64,000 nucleotides of DNA from assembly GCA_949825065.1 (NCBI GenBank), contig OX463859.1:21593847-21657846 (forward strand), given 5' to 3'. The stretch comes from Odontocerum albicorne (Eukaryota; Arthropoda; Insecta; Trichoptera; Odontoceridae). Under the pieces are notes generated by a model, which was not told the origin of the DNA, did not search any database, and was given only the letters and a program-made list of their open reading frames with translations. The translations under genes and the position numbers were made by a program. This document shows, one piece after another, positions 23,861 through 36,904 of this stretch (the stretch's first letter is position 1; every line of letters begins with the position of its first letter).

Positions 23861-24115
23861 GGTGACATGATTGGTAAGCTTCATGACATGGTTGGTTTTG
23901 GGTTCGATTCCCAATGTAACTAAAAAAAGTCGCAGTCTGGTAAAAGATTTCGTTAAGTGTGCAACTATTGTTGTCTATTCACGTGCGGTAGTGTAACCAA
24001 CACTTACAATGACGAATCACGAGTTTTAAACCTATCCAGTGATTGTTAACCTGTAGGCTCGATTACTGGAGCCAAAGATAATATTATCTTCCAGCCACGC
24101 TCTTTTATATGTATG
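23861..24115 (+). repeat. SINE-C relic
   Basis: A box B-like GGGTTCGATTCCC at about 23902 is followed by sequence shared with 50505-50745 and 57061-57175: GACGAATCACGAGTT, GGCTCGATTACTGGAGCCAA, ATTATCTTCCAGCCACGCTC. Confidence 0.6.
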
Positions 24116-24384
24116 TTCAAACGAAAGAAGAAAATTATGCTTATATTGCGTCTTAAAAGTTGTTTTTGTTCCATAACATCTAAGATAACGTTAAAATGTG
24201 ACTTGGGTCTTTTTTACATAATTAATTCCAATTTTCGTTTTACCTCTATATATATGGCTTCGAAAATAATTTTTATATCTTGGTCACTTATCGTTATCAA
24301 GCAACATTGAAATTTAAATGCACATATAATTAATTTATCATGCCACCATAAGCGTGGTACGTGATAAAGTACGACAGAGATGAG

Positions 24385-24525
24385 CATGGTTAGACCAAGT
24401 GAATGAAATATTGCAAGAAGGAAATGTAAGGACTTGGAGAAACAAAAAACATATATCATGATACGAAAGTTTGGCGCTCTCTCATCTCTACATACACAAA
24501 CAGGGAACTCGTGTGATGATATGTT
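24385..24525 (+). pseudogene. LINE-1 family C-terminal fragment
   Basis: Plus-strand codons read WLDQVNEILQEGNVRTWRN after one shift, then GGCGCTCTCTCATCTCT...GGGAACTCGTGTGATG, which parallels the SPAGKRRDS end at 16505-16750. Confidence 0.6.
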
Positions 24526-25495
24526 TGTATACCATTATTTTTTTAAAACTTTTTATAGCTGAAGACATTCTTAATTTTTGTAGAAGAAAATTATTGTAAC
24601 CCTAGAGATGCTTCAATTTTTTTCGGAGTTTTATCGTTTAAGATGGTTCGAAAGATCGCGTATTTTTAAAAGAAATTTAACCATTCATTCTCAGGACCAT
24701 CTTAAAATTATGAGTGTTTTTTTAACGTCCCCCTGAGAATGAAAGCTGCAACGCTTTCAAAACGCCAGTTATCATTTTGGGCTTACTCAGTACGGTAAAA
24801 CTTGGAAAAAAGATTTTGAACTAGTAAAAACAGTTGTGAAAATCTTGAAACATATCAAATCCTAAAAAAGTTTGTGCCCGGCGAAAGCTCAATTTTTCTT
24901 TATTATTTCCGTTTTTCATGTTTTTTTGTAATCGTTTTACTATTGAAAAAAAAAAGTTGTATCAATATGAGAGAAAAGTTTTGAATAATTTACCAAGTTA
25001 ATCGCAGGAAACGTTAACTTTATCGGAATAAAATAAAATTAAAAAAAAATCAATTGATATAAGGTTTTGTGAGAAGTGTTAGGATTTTTTTAAAGAAAAA
25101 GGAATCAATAAGTAACTATTCAAATGAAAAAAAAATTATATTGGCATTGAACTGGTTTATATTATATTGATTTGCCTGAAACCCTTTCAATAGAAAAAAG
25201 GCACCATTATGAATCGAGCGCAAAACCACCAAATGGAAGTAAAGTGTCTAACCAACTAGGCTAGTTAACTTTATGGTTTTAAAGTTCAATTTTAGATTCT
25301 AAAAGTTTGAGAAGATGGATTGAAATGTATGGGCGTGGCAGAAGGGACAGATGTGTGCTAGGATATAATGAAGTACATATAGATATCTAACCACTCGCCT
25401 ACTCCAACACGGACATGCCAAAAAAGTGATGATTGTTCAATTTTCATTTCACCAAAACATTTACATTTTAAAAGTAGCGCATAATTAATATAATA
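24526..25495. other. AT-rich sequence with one inverted repeat
   Basis: A perfect 10-bp inverted repeat, CATTCTCAGG (24686-24695) and CCTGAGAATG (24732-24741), flanks 36 bp. Nothing else recognised. Confidence 0.5.
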
Positions 25496-25616
25496 AACAC
25501 CCAGGTCACTCTGAAACACTCAGGTCAAAGTAAAAACACCCAGGTCTCTCTGGAAACACTCAGGTCAAAGTAAAAACACCCAGGTCTCTCTGGAAACACT
25601 CAGGTCAAAGTAAAAA
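25496..25616. repeat. 40-bp tandem repeat, 3 copies
   Basis: Unit built of two half-units, AACACCCAGGTCTCTCTGG and AAACACTCAGGTCAAAGTA. Copies 2 and 3 are identical; copy 1 differs slightly. Confidence 0.9.
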
Positions 25617-28600
25617 ATAAAAAAACAATATATAAAAACTAAAAACAGATGTCATTCAAATAGCACATTTCTTTTCGATATGAATTAGATAGTTTTGATT
25701 CGTAATAACAAATGTCTTACTATCTTTTCTATTTTAACAAAAGGCGCACACCGTATTTATCATTTTTTTACCGACGTCTTGATGAAGGGTTGATAAATAA
25801 AAGTAGTAAAAAAAAATGTATTAATTTCAAGTCAGTAATGTAACGTGTTTCATTCCCAATTTTCCTTTTTTCTTTCCGATTTTTTTTCTTTTTCCCTTAA
25901 TTGATATATCTTACTTTTATTTTTACTATATGCATTGTCCATACATTTTGTATGGCTTAATGTTGAATTAAATATTTTTAGCAACCATTTAACTTTTTTT
26001 ATTTACTTTTATCTGGTAGATAATATTTCAGCCCAGCAATAAGTTTACCAGGTTGTTTTAATGTGAAGTGTTAAGTTAATAATATTTCATAATTTTGACA
26101 TTCAGCTGTCAGTTGATATGTTAGAATAGTAATGTTGTGTTCAATACAATCTTCAATTCGGAAAATTGATATGATGTGTTTATAATAGTTACTCTTTGAA
26201 TACTTGTATTATATTGCAGTATATAGCGCATTTCACAATGTTTTTGTGTAAATAGGGTATGGTATTTTTAGGAAAAAAAATACAAGCATTCTTCTTTGTT
26301 TTGTTACATAAATGTTTTATATCAGTTAAGAAACGTAATAGAAAAAAACTAGGAAATCATGCGTGGTGCGGGTCAATCGATTAGTATACGATAACCATCT
26401 CATGTGAAAACACTTAGATACGATTGGCGTCGCCAAAAAGAATGGATTGTTGGCAAATTCATAACGTGTGAACGTAATTTAAAATACATAAAAAAAATTC
26501 AAGGAAAAGGATCACACAATATTTGTTTGTTGAAACTCATTGATATGCAAATGGACAGTTAAAGTGCTTTAGAGTATCCAATTTGGTGGTCCTTAAATTT
26601 ATCATGTTGATGTTTAAACGTTAATGCTACAGACATTATAAATTACTACGAATTGTTTAGACCGCGACTTCATCGTGCAAATATTGGTCTGCTTAAAACT
26701 AATCCATAACTATAAGTTGAAGTTATGCAGGGTCAAACAGGTTAAAAATGTTTTCCGAGTTTTTCCTATGTTGAAATGGCTTAAATCACGGCCAACGTTT
26801 GGAAAACTTTGTAGCCTTCGTCCTCAGTGCGAAGTCTACATCAATATTTAAGATAAAACTAAAGTAGCATATTTAATAATAAATACGTTTGTTTTTTCGT
26901 CAATTATATTAATCCTCGTGACACGTGTTTCTACCTTCTATCTCGAAAGTCGAATGGCTACAAATATTTTGAACTTCTCAGACAAAGGAGTTTAAGTGCG
27001 TAAGAACGACGTATGTTAAAAATAATAGTTGATTAAAGTACATAAATAGGAATAATACAGAAGTACATAGGATCTTGAATACAAAAGCATAAACGTTGTC
27101 TAGAGAATACTAACTTTTTGAATTCGCCAGCCATATTAGAGAGATATGTCATGGTTAAAAATTACAGTAAAATTGTTCATATATCACAAAAGTTATACAA
27201 AATAATGAATTAAAAAAAACACTATGTATACATAAAACCATTAAAAAACAGTCATAAACAGGCTTAAACATAAAAAAAATTACTTTCCATATTTTTTTCC
27301 TTTGCGTCAATAGATCAATAAATAATAAAGAATATTCATTTACAAATAGCAACATAGTGTGCACATACATATGTATGTAATATATACCTGACCCGTATAT
27401 CCTGAAATCAGAAATATGTTTTATGCAATAGAAAAGAAAATCCCTTTAAGAGAGAAGCCATCAAAATATCTTATCTGATATAGCATTTCCTAGTCGAGAT
27501 ATGCCCCCACCCCCATCGAGGACGAGCAAATTCTTGGATTATTATTTTAAGGAATATAAATCAATTCACATTATATAAGTGTCATATTTCGTACATACCT
27601 TAATTAATAAATATTAGTATTATTTTGATTACCTAGTGGACGCAAAAATATATGTCGTTATGTTGTATTTTCTTTTTAAATTTGGTCCACATGTACTCGT
27701 AATATTATATTACTATCATTTTGAGTAACACATAAATTATATTTTTAAATGTTGACATTAACCTTTTTCTCCGTGTCTCAAATATATACTATAACGTGTC
27801 GCTTTCATAAAACAATTATGTTTAAGTATTATTTCTTTCATAATTTACAAAAAAAAACACCTCACTGACCGCATACGGCATATGGACCGCTTATCGATCA
27901 AGTCTGATTTGAAACATATGATAAGCCATGTGTTATAAATTTTATCAGAAATTGCTTTCTCATACACTTTAGAGTCAAACAAAAATAAAAAAACTGACGA
28001 AAAACGTAAAAATATAACAGACGTTATGTTATCAAATTTTGTAGGGACTTGTTACGTCACAAGCTCACTTTGCGTCACACTTAAACTATACTGGATCATA
28101 CAGATGTAATTCGACAAGCTATATCGCGTGGTTGATATCGAGTGTATGTATTACACCGCGCGATATCACGTGGTCGGCAGTGAACGTATCAAAGCAACGC
28201 ATCCACCATATGTATTTATTTATATGCAAGTGTTAAACAAATAAATAATAGGGCAAGAATATCCTTAAGGATAAAAAGTAAAAATAGGTATTTATTTCTA
28301 TAGCCAATATAATGTTTATTTCGAGTATAAGTACGAGTAGTATTTATTTTAAGATTTATTTATACGACATGAGTTTTATAACGAATTTAGCCAATCTGAT
28401 GTCGATTTTCAGTAAAGCTATGGCCCCATAGAATGCAAAAACGTTACGTTTGCGTTTTCAATTTAAGTCCACAATAAAAAGAGGTAATAAAGGCATTCAT
28501 TTCAATTTATTCCTCCATTACCATTCCATTTAAGGCTCCAAAGCCAGAATGGCTTTGTTCAAGTCGTATAATTATTATATATACGAAATCAAAAATTATT

Positions 28601-29686
28601 TGTATTTGTATATTTTCGCTTCTGCGTTCATTTGATATTTCGGGTTTAATGGGACCGTTACATAAGAACGGCAGTAATTTCATAATATTGATGACAGTTT
28701 TATTATTGAGAAGAGAGCAAGCAGGGTTTGGCAAATAACAGGTTAAGTAATATTTTAACTTTTAAAGTTACTGATGTTCGTGTGTCTGACTTTATTGACT
28801 AAAACTCCTTAAGTATTATGGTATATATACTTCTACAGTAGTTTGTTACATATTCTCACACTACCTTCTTTCCTTCATATTATTATTGGCACAAATCATC
28901 CTCTTTATACCTAGGTAGGATGGAATGCCTAATTTACTAATAATAATAGATAATATTTTTTCATTTATTTTGTCATATATATTTTTTTTATTTTGCCCTC
29001 AAAACCTGTTTATTTTGATTATTCATTTTTGTTTGATGAAATTATAGCTATTTTTAGAGCCTTTAAATGAAACAGTGCACAATTTTATTTTTTTGCTTGA
29101 GCTTTTGTTAAATCTCACGAGCGCCTGAAGCTCGAACTTGTTGCATTGCGTTTGTGTATTTATATGTAAATTTCGCGGGTGTACATACATTTCATAACAG
29201 CCAATGAGTCTAGGGAGATGGCTGATATACTATACATCGTGTTTTTTTTTGTTTTGTAAAATTATGTGAACTTAAAAAAAAATAAGGATAAAAAATATGG
29301 CGAAAGACCACGCCGTGAATGAGATAAAAAAAAGTATCATTGAGATGTTTTAGGTATGTGGTTATGATATACAATAAAATAATACCTTAGCAAATATACT
29401 GATCGAAAGCGAGTGTAAAGATTGACCAACATAAATGAAGTTAGACCAAATAATTAAAATTTGAAAATAACATCATCATTAATAATAACACAACGCGATG
29501 TTCAGTGTGTTGAATAATGTGTTGAAAAATAATACATTATGTTAAGTCTTCAATTCAATACCTAAGAAACTAATTATAGGATCGTTTGTACACAAATAAT
29601 TGACGACATCAAAATTGATTGATGCTGAAGGAACTTATCTTTAAAGATCAGAAAAATATATATACTTGGGATATTTATAAAAAAAA
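25617..29686. other. Four kb of AT-rich unique sequence, no gene recognised
   Basis: Only short frames occur (27155-27370, 28507-28734), AT-rich and without motifs. Copies of TACGAGTA/TACTCGTA lie at 27694 and 28332. At 28118-28175 two imperfect direct blocks of ATATCGCGTGGTTG/ATATCACGTGGTCG occur. No SINE or tandem array stands out. Confidence 0.5.
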
Positions 29687-29757
29687 ACATCTTTCTGGTT
29701 GGTTGGAAGAGATTACCACGTAGCAATAAAACTAGCCAGGTTAAAAAAAACTGGGAT
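29687..29757 (+). repeat. SINE-A tail relic
   Basis: TCTGGTTGGTTGGAAGAGAT...AGCAATAAAACTAGCCAGGTT. The stem is broken. Confidence 0.6.
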
Positions 29758-29806
29758 CCTTCAATTGAAATTTATTGCCGGATTGTGCAAGCTTGAACTT
29801 AATGTA

Positions 29807-30421
29807 CGAGGTAAGTCCAGACAGTAAGTGTACTGAGGCTCTCACGACCGGATGGATTTTATTTTCGACATGTTGGCTACACTTCCGTGTAGCCTGACCC
29901 TTCCCCTCCGCAACGAGACCGGTTCGAGGTCAGTACGTTGAGAAGTGTCGACGCGACAACACGTTTCGTGAAAAATGTAAATCCAATCTCCCGCCAAGTG
30001 CGAAATACGCGGCGTCATCCGTTATCTCGTTTGGAAGGGAAAACTTCCAGTTGAGGTTTATAATGAGATGAAAACTGCATATGGTGATAAAACTATGAAT
30101 CGTACGAGTGTGCCAAGTGGTGTCGCGAGTTTAAAAACGGTCGTACGTCTGTGCATGATGATCAGAGGAGCGGACCTTCAATTGTGACTGACGAAATTGT
30201 TTTGGGACTGTCAAGGCATAATTTTAATTGAATATATGCCTCAAGGGGAGATCATCAACTCTGCAAGATACTGTGAGACCCTAAAAAAATAGCGGAGGGC
30301 GATTCAGAACAAGAGGAGAGGCATGCTGACAAAGGGAGTCTGCCTGCTGCACGACATTGTAACCTACAAAAAAATTGTAACCTACAAAAATTCAGTACAC
30401 TTACTTTCTGGACTTACCTAG
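29807..30421 (+). mobile_element. Internally deleted mariner-like element with intact TIRs (615 bp)
   Basis: The 30-bp terminal inverted repeats at 29807-29836 and 30392-30421 match at 28 of 30 positions (GGTAAGTCCAGA, AGTAAGTGTACTGA) and are flanked by TA on both sides (29805-29806, 30422-30423). Inside lie two non-adjacent pieces of a mariner transposase, annotated separately. The element is about half the length of a complete one. Intact TIRs mean it could be moved by a related transposase. Confidence 0.9.
29975..30355 (+). pseudogene. Mariner transposase remnants (HTH piece and central piece)
   Basis: The first part reads VIRYLVWKGKLPVEVYNEM and, after a shift, KWCREFKNGRTSVHDDQRSG and PSIVTDEIV, the helix-turn-helix half of a mariner transposase. 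The second part, starting near 30235, reads GEIINSARYCETLKK, a stop, RRAIQNKRRGMLTKGVCLLHD, the segment ending at the second catalytic Asp. The first catalytic Asp region and the whole C-terminus are deleted. This is a different mariner lineage from the copies at 7142 and 11286. Confidence 0.85.
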
Positions 30422-30479
30422 TATTTACGTGAAAACAATACTTTGAAGTCAAGTTTTAAATATAAGACTATGTAAGTGA

Positions 30480-30668
30480 ATGATGCCGAAATACGAGTAT
30501 ATCTTGTCTATACTGTTATATGGAATGGAAGAGCGGACACTTACGGAAGCAATGCTCAGGCGTCTTGAAGCGTTTGAGATGAGGAGTTACAGAAGAAGAG
30601 TAAAATTCAGTTTGAACAATATATTGTCTAGGATGCATAAAGACAAAGAGCACAGAAGTTTTAAAGCT
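30480..30668 (+). pseudogene. LINE ORF2 C-terminal fragment (family LINE-2)
   Basis: ILSILLYGMEERTLTEAMLR, then RLEAFEMRSYRR and SRMHKDKEH: the LLYG.E.WTLT...RLEAFEMW.YRR...RM.K.RE block that follows RT in a common insect LINE. Only this 60-residue piece is open. Same family as 38475-38935. Confidence 0.75.
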
Positions 30669-31789
30669 ACGCTATTCTGATAAATACCAACTTCTTCTTA
30701 TTAAACTTTCTATAGACTCAAGAGTCTGTTACTGCAGGATTGTCTTCCTGTGATGCTGAGCTCCAGCTATCTCTCAACCAACTTCTATTTCTCATAATTC
30801 AGAGCAAAACTGATAGAAATCGAGGTTCTCGAGAAGGAAGCGCATATTATGGCTGACAAATATCTGTGCTGCTATTCAGGGCAGCCGTAAATAAACGTTC
30901 TGCAGTTAGACAAGGCTCTATTTTGATACTCTGACACTCCAATTCAACTCTTTCAAATTTTGAAGAGAACATGCTATCTTTTTCTGTTAATCGTGTCAAA
31001 GGTACTAATTCATTTTCACCCATTTCAGAGGATCTAGAAATATCTTAACAGGTTCCAAACAGGAATTGGGAGATTCAAGGGCAATTTGTCAAAATGGAGA
31101 ATGTTGCCTGTTGGATCGACTCTTTGTACCTGTGATGAGAATCAGTCCATGTGAAATTTGCGGCATTACTCGAAGAGTCCGATTTATTGCACCGAAGAGG
31201 AAGGTGATATGCTTGATCCTTTGTGTAGCTTTCACTCGAGTAAATTATTCTTTGGGTAACGAAAAGTTTTATAGAAAGGTTTTTCTCCTCTGCCATAGAG
31301 TAATCAACATTTTCAATCCATTTGTTCCATTGTTGTAGGATATTGAAACTTTTTGAATGCTCTCTCTAATGACCAATAAATTGATCTACCATTTGCATCG
31401 ATTAGATTTTTTGTACATATATTTTTGGAATGACATTACGTTCCTATATTTTACAAGCAGAGTGTGTTAAATCCATATTAATAGTAGTTTATGAAAGACG
31501 AAAGCTGTTTTTTTTTATTCTCGTGGCCTTTAACTATGTAATTATTTTGAAGCACTGTCTCTTAATAAAATCCATCCCTAGATTTACGCAGTACATAAGT
31601 TTTGAAGAGGTTCGCGTCAGTCGAAATCGTAAAAATTAAGAGGAGAAACTTCGATGGAATTTTAAAATACGTTCTAAAATATCTGAATTTGAAAATACGT
31701 TCTATAATGTCAAATATTGGTAACAAAAATACATAAAACCATTCTAATAACCTGATTCAATCAAAGAAAGGTACGATAGTTTTTTGTAT
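30669..31789. other. Sequence without recognised gene
   Basis: Overlapping frames at 31066-31338 (plus) and 31075-31296 (minus) are moderately GC-rich for the area but match nothing I know. They could be a transposon relic. Confidence 0.4.
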
Positions 31790-32465
31790 GTATAAGTAAT
31801 ATTATTTCTTATTATTATTGAGAACTTAATTATTGGTTAAAAATTAAATATTATTTCTAATTATTATGTTGAACTTTATTATTGGTTGAATATTATATAT
31901 TTTTTCTAATTATTATATTTCTAATTATTGTGTTGAACTTTATTATTGATTGAATATTAAATATTATTTCTACTTATTATGCGGAACTTAATTATTGGTT
32001 GAATATTAAATATTATTTCTAATTATTAAATATAGTAGAACTTTATTATTGCTGGAATATTATATATTTTTTCTAATTATTATGAACTTTATTATTGGTT
32101 GAAAATTAAATATAATTTCTAATTATTATGTTGAACTTTATTATTGGTTGAATATTAAATATTATTTCTACTCATTATGCGGAAATTAATTATTGGTTGA
32201 ACATTAAATATTATTTCTAATTATTATGTTGAACTTTATTATTGGTTGAATGTTAAATATTATTTCTACTTATTATGCGGAACTTAATTATTGGTTGAAC
32301 ATTAAATATTATTTCTAATTATTATGTTGAACTTAATTATTTGTTGAATATTAAATATTATTTCTACTTATTATGCGGAACTTAATTATTGGTTGAAAAT
32401 TAAATATTATTTCTAATTATTATGTGGAACTTTATTATTGGTTGAATATTAAATATTATTTCTGC
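31790..32465. repeat. AT-rich tandem array, about 49-bp unit, about 13 copies
   Basis: Unit of the form ATTATGTTGAACTTTATTAT, TGGTTGAATATTAAATATTA, TTTCTAATT. Two variants alternate in much of the array, one with ATGTTGAACTTTA and one with ATGCGGAACTTAA, giving a dimer period near 98 bp. Confidence 0.88.
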
Positions 32466-32984
32466 CTTATTCAAATAAAGTTATCAAATATTATTCCAAC
32501 CCCACTAGTTTTATTACGATGGAAGTAAATGCTTCGACCTGACCTCTCACTTAATAAATATCCAAGTTTCTGTCGCTAAGGTTGACACATGTAACATAAT
32601 AAGGACAAATTGTAAAATCAATAATTACTTATTGAACTATGCACACATATATGTTTTAGAAAAACTACGTCAACGTCAAAATTAGGGGTTGGGAAACATG
32701 TTTATTATGTTAAGTATTAGGTTAAGTATTTGATTATGTATTTGCCACTTACCGGAAGGAGCGGAGAGCTCATCAGAACGAATAATAAATAACAAAAACA
32801 CAAATAACTCAAAATCGAGTTGATTCATGTTTGATGTTTTTTTTTTTCAATTTTGATTATTTGAATAAAAAATAAACACTGGTTTTACATACTATCAGGT
32901 GTTTTCCTTGTTGGGATAGGACGGATCACCAGACTTTCCTATCTCGACACATATCCTTCGCCTCTTCTAAATCCGTACGCTTTC

Positions 32985-33140
32985 TCAGACAACTTCTAGA
33001 ATTCCACTGACTTTCTACGTTGGATTCTTTCAAAATATTATTCACTTGATTCAACCATACTTTCCTTTGCCTTCGTCTTCCATGCCTTCCACTCACATTC
33101 ACACAAAATATTTCTCTTGTTAGTCTTTTTACATTAATTC
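32985..33140 (-). pseudogene. LINE-1 family C-terminal fragment
   Basis: Minus strand reads LTREIFCVNVSGRHGRRRQR, KVWLNQVNNILKES, the basic tail block of the LINE-1 family. Confidence 0.7.
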
Positions 33141-34978
33141 ATCTTACTCAATACATCAGCCTTAAGTTCACTGTCATTCCTAATTCCTTCATTCCGTATT
33201 CTGTAATTATTCTCAGTGTTTGCATTTATAGGCAATCATTACAGATGACCGGAAGATTTAATCTGTTGCAGCGTGATGCTCGAGTTTTTTTACACAACGC
33301 TAGTTATTCGTTGTTGTTATTGCTATATAAATTTATGATGAGCAGTATTTCACCTTCAGATAAACAAAAATTCAGATGAAAAACAGTTTAAAACAATCTC
33401 GTGCTCCCATTTGTTTAACGTGAATGCTTACCATTAGACGACAGCCGAACGTTACTATATTCTTTTCGTATGTCGCCGCCAAAGGAGGAGTACCTTTGGT
33501 CATGCAGATACTTATTTTCTCCCTCATAACAGAGCGTTGGTGATGGGACCGAACTATTCATAAAATAAATGAATTAATCTAATCATGAAAAAGTAATCTT
33601 AAATGCAGAAGTAAAAACAAAAGAAGGTAAAACTTATTTCAGAGCTTCCCCTGCTCTTCCCTCACGCGAGCTAAGCAATCCTCAACCCTTCAAGCAAACT
33701 TCGGACTTGGTTGATCTTCAGCAGCGGATGGCCACGCTATACCAACTGCAAAAAAGTAAGGGCGGTATCATTGATAGTAAGGTTGACAATGCCAAGCTAC
33801 TGTTGGTAACTAGTGATTAGCCAACCACTCCTAAGTAATATTATCTTCTGTATATTTGTTAATTTTTCTACACCTAATGGCTATATATGTAGTTAGCCTC
33901 CATGATGATACCATTCCAATCTAGACTGTTACGCACTTTCTGTTTTGAGTCTCTGTGAACCTTGAGCCTTTTAAAGTTCACCGGACTGTCTTTGCAACTA
34001 AGCTATCTACCTTCCTAGGGTTTAGTTTCTTGTATATCCTTGATGTTTTTTTTGATAAAGCCTTCATTATGTATCTTGCGCATATATTAATTTTTTCTAT
34101 CATCATAATAACGCATTATTTTTTGTCAAGATGAGATTTGTTAAGAATGGAATTCAAACAATTTATTTCAATAATAATGCTATTCAAATAATGAGTAAAT
34201 GGATAATTATCTGAGTCGTTTAAAATTACTTAAGGTGTAAAAACAGGGTGTGTAATCTTACCTTGGTTGTTTAATTTATATATTGATTTATGTATGTGCG
34301 ATTTAGAAGAATATGGGTAAAGCGTAAGAACGAGGGAACTAAAATAAGGTAACTTTGTTTAAATTATATCCTTTAAAAAAAATCTCACATTTGAACGAAA
34401 TCTCATTGTTAAGCAAGTATATTATTTTTAATTTAAAATTTCAATTAAATCTAATAATCGATGTTACAAAAGCAAAAAAACAAAACAAACTAACACACCC
34501 AGTTACTCGTATAAATTACGTTAACCTAGATCTACATAACTAAATTATAACCTGTATTTGATTGAAAATAAAATTTTGCTATGCGAATTATTATTCGTCT
34601 TCATACATAATTCATTACATTTATAACCTTTATAAACAATGTGAGTTAATATTAATATTTATTAAGCTAAGAATTTCTGAGAAAATATATACAAAAAATT
34701 TGCTGAAAGATTTATACACATTTGAGTTCTATATTATTTTCTGACCGAAAGTTAAAACAAATTCGACATGTGCTCGAGATTTTTTTAAATATAACGTCAC
34801 GTTTTTGTTGTAAAGTAAATGCTTTTAATCTTTACAGATAAAAATGAAATTAATTTTCATATAACTTAAAAGGACTATTCTATCTAAGAAAGTTTGATTG
34901 AATTCCAAAATATTCCATAAATTATTTATATTGAAAACATAATCACTGTATGGGTTTAAAGGCATTGTAATTTTTTTA
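33141..34978. other. Mostly unique AT-rich sequence
   Basis: No gene recognised. Frames at 34355-34744 are AT-rich and motif-free. One TACTCGTA at 34504. Confidence 0.5.
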
Positions 34979-35180
34979 GTCAAACACTGTTTATTTCATT
35001 TCTTATAACGACCTAACCTTACCCGTTTCAAGGTTTTCACCTCATCATGAAGAGAGCACAAACACTACTATACTTTTTGTACTCCCCTAGTCATGTTTGT
35101 GTTCCCCTGATGATGAGTCGAAAACCTTGAAACCAATTTATTCCATCGTGGACCTTTTACAAAACACGAAGTTTAAAACA
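34979..35180. repeat. R4 repeat, two copies in inverted arrangement
   Basis: The left half is the reverse complement of a unit ending GTTTGACT; the right half is forward. About 50-bp arms pair imperfectly: GTTTCAAGGTTTTC...CTCATCAT with ATGATGAGTCGAAAACCTTG. The end AAATAAACAGTGTTTGA is shared with 52799-52909. Confidence 0.7.
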
Positions 35181-35454
35181 TTACATCTCTCTTTAGTCAA
35201 AGCATTGGATTTTCGTTTTCCTTGATCCTTCTTTTCAACCTCCCTTTCTTTTTCCAGCATATCGACGAGCTTGTTAAATTTTTATTTAACAATAATAATT
35301 AAAGTCAATTTAGACAGCGTCGTTTAGAAAGTAAACCTTCCTAAAAGGGCGAAATATATGTTTTTATATTGTATTATAATTTGTGATTATTTTTGTTTAA
35401 ATCTTTATGATACTGCAAAGTTTTCCTCTTTTCACCCAAATTTTGGAAAACCAT

Positions 35455-35550
35455 TATCTAGTTCGTTGGAAGAGATTGCCACCTGACAATACATTTTCCA
35501 TATTTTACACTTTACAGTAAAGTGTTAAATTAATAAATGTCTTAAACCAG
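35455..35550 (+). repeat. SINE-A tail relic
   Basis: GTTCGTTGGAAGAGATTGCC ACCT GACAATA..., then AGTAAAGTGTTAAATTAATAAATG. No head. Confidence 0.65.
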
Positions 35551-35634
35551 CGACAAGTGAAAACCAAATAAGACCCCTTTTTTAAAAAAAATGGATTTAT
35601 GAGTTTTAAGTTTATCTCTAGTTACTTTATTCTG

Positions 35635-36010
35635 TATTTTATCATATATTGTCACCTTATATATTCTTCTTAGTGCTTGCAATTCTACATTTGTTCAGTT
35701 TTTTTCCACGCCCACATTTTACACCCGTTTATCAAAGTTTGTTTTAAATTTTGTTATGAACTGTCATCTTAACAGAATTTGATACTGTCCGGTTCAATAA
35801 TATTTGTTTTAATACCCCATTGCCTTTGTTTCCTATTGCTATACGCAGATCAATATCCTTCGCAACTCTTCTATTGTCTGAGAAAATACTCCTTTAATAG
35901 CACAATTCTTCAGCCTGCACTATTTGTTCATTTCTCATGCATATATTATCTTCACTTTTCCTTTCACACGTATCTGTTACCGCGACTTTGGTTTTCGCTG
36001 CACTTATTTT
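35635..36010 (-). pseudogene. LINE-1 family fragment
   Basis: Plus-strand blocks CTGTCATCTTAACAGA, TTTGATACTGTCCGGTT and CCTATTGCTATACGC recur in the same order at 61945-62035, where the LINE is better preserved. The minus-strand frame is destroyed. Confidence 0.55.
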
Positions 36011-36904
36011 AAGATCTTTATCTTCAAATCTATCATAAAATTTACTTATCAGAAATGTACAGTGACGACAAAGTAAAAGGTAAAGCCATATTTTAGCAGT
36101 TTGTCTATTTTAGCAGTTTGTCAGTTTGTCTTAGCAGTTTATCTTCAAAATATTTCAATCAATGCATTTTTCTTTCAGTGCACATTCCTAAATAATTTTT
36201 CACCTCATTAACAATTGTATCTAACACTGTTAAATTATCAACATCGTAAAGTTTTTTCTGAATAAGAAAGTTTAAAAATAACGCAAATTTATAATGGGCG
36301 GAAACATGTGTAACAAAATACACAAAAATCGAATTGAGATAAATATAACCACCGTCCCGTTAAACAGAATTGTTGCTTCTTTTGTGTGAAACAACCAAGA
36401 ACTTTTTAGCATCTGTTGGGTAAGTTTGTATATTTTCATGTTTGGTTCAATGGTGTTCTAAGAAGAATAAACATATTTCTGTCACCCAATAAAACTTTTA
36501 TTTCATACTTCCGGAAACACCATAAAGATAATATTCTCTCCACAAAGCAGGCATCGATATATTTAGAAGGCCAATAAACTCTTTAATGCGAATATTTGTC
36601 TTTTTCTTAAATCTGTAGATTTTGGCATTATACTACAATAAATCAATTCATTGATCAATTATTATCAATTCGTTGATACCATTAAAAAAATATAGATAAA
36701 CATTAATATTGTATTGAATTACATTTTCTTCTTTGTCCAATCTTTATACTATATAGTATTTCTTAACAGGTTTTAATTGATACTCGTGCCAGTATATTTT
36801 TCGTCGTTTTGCATGATTGTAACATTACGTAATATTTATTGAATTTATAATGTTTATTTTTTATAAATGTTTGTTTTCTGAAGTAATGTTTAAATTGGAT
36901 CAAT
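36011..36904. other. AT-rich sequence
   Basis: A short local repeat, TTAGCAGTTTGTC, occurs three times at 36090-36145. Nothing else recognised. Confidence 0.5.

Noticed and set aside
25496..25616. CRISPR-like repeat array
   Set aside because: There are no unique spacers, the units are contiguous, and the genome is eukaryotic.
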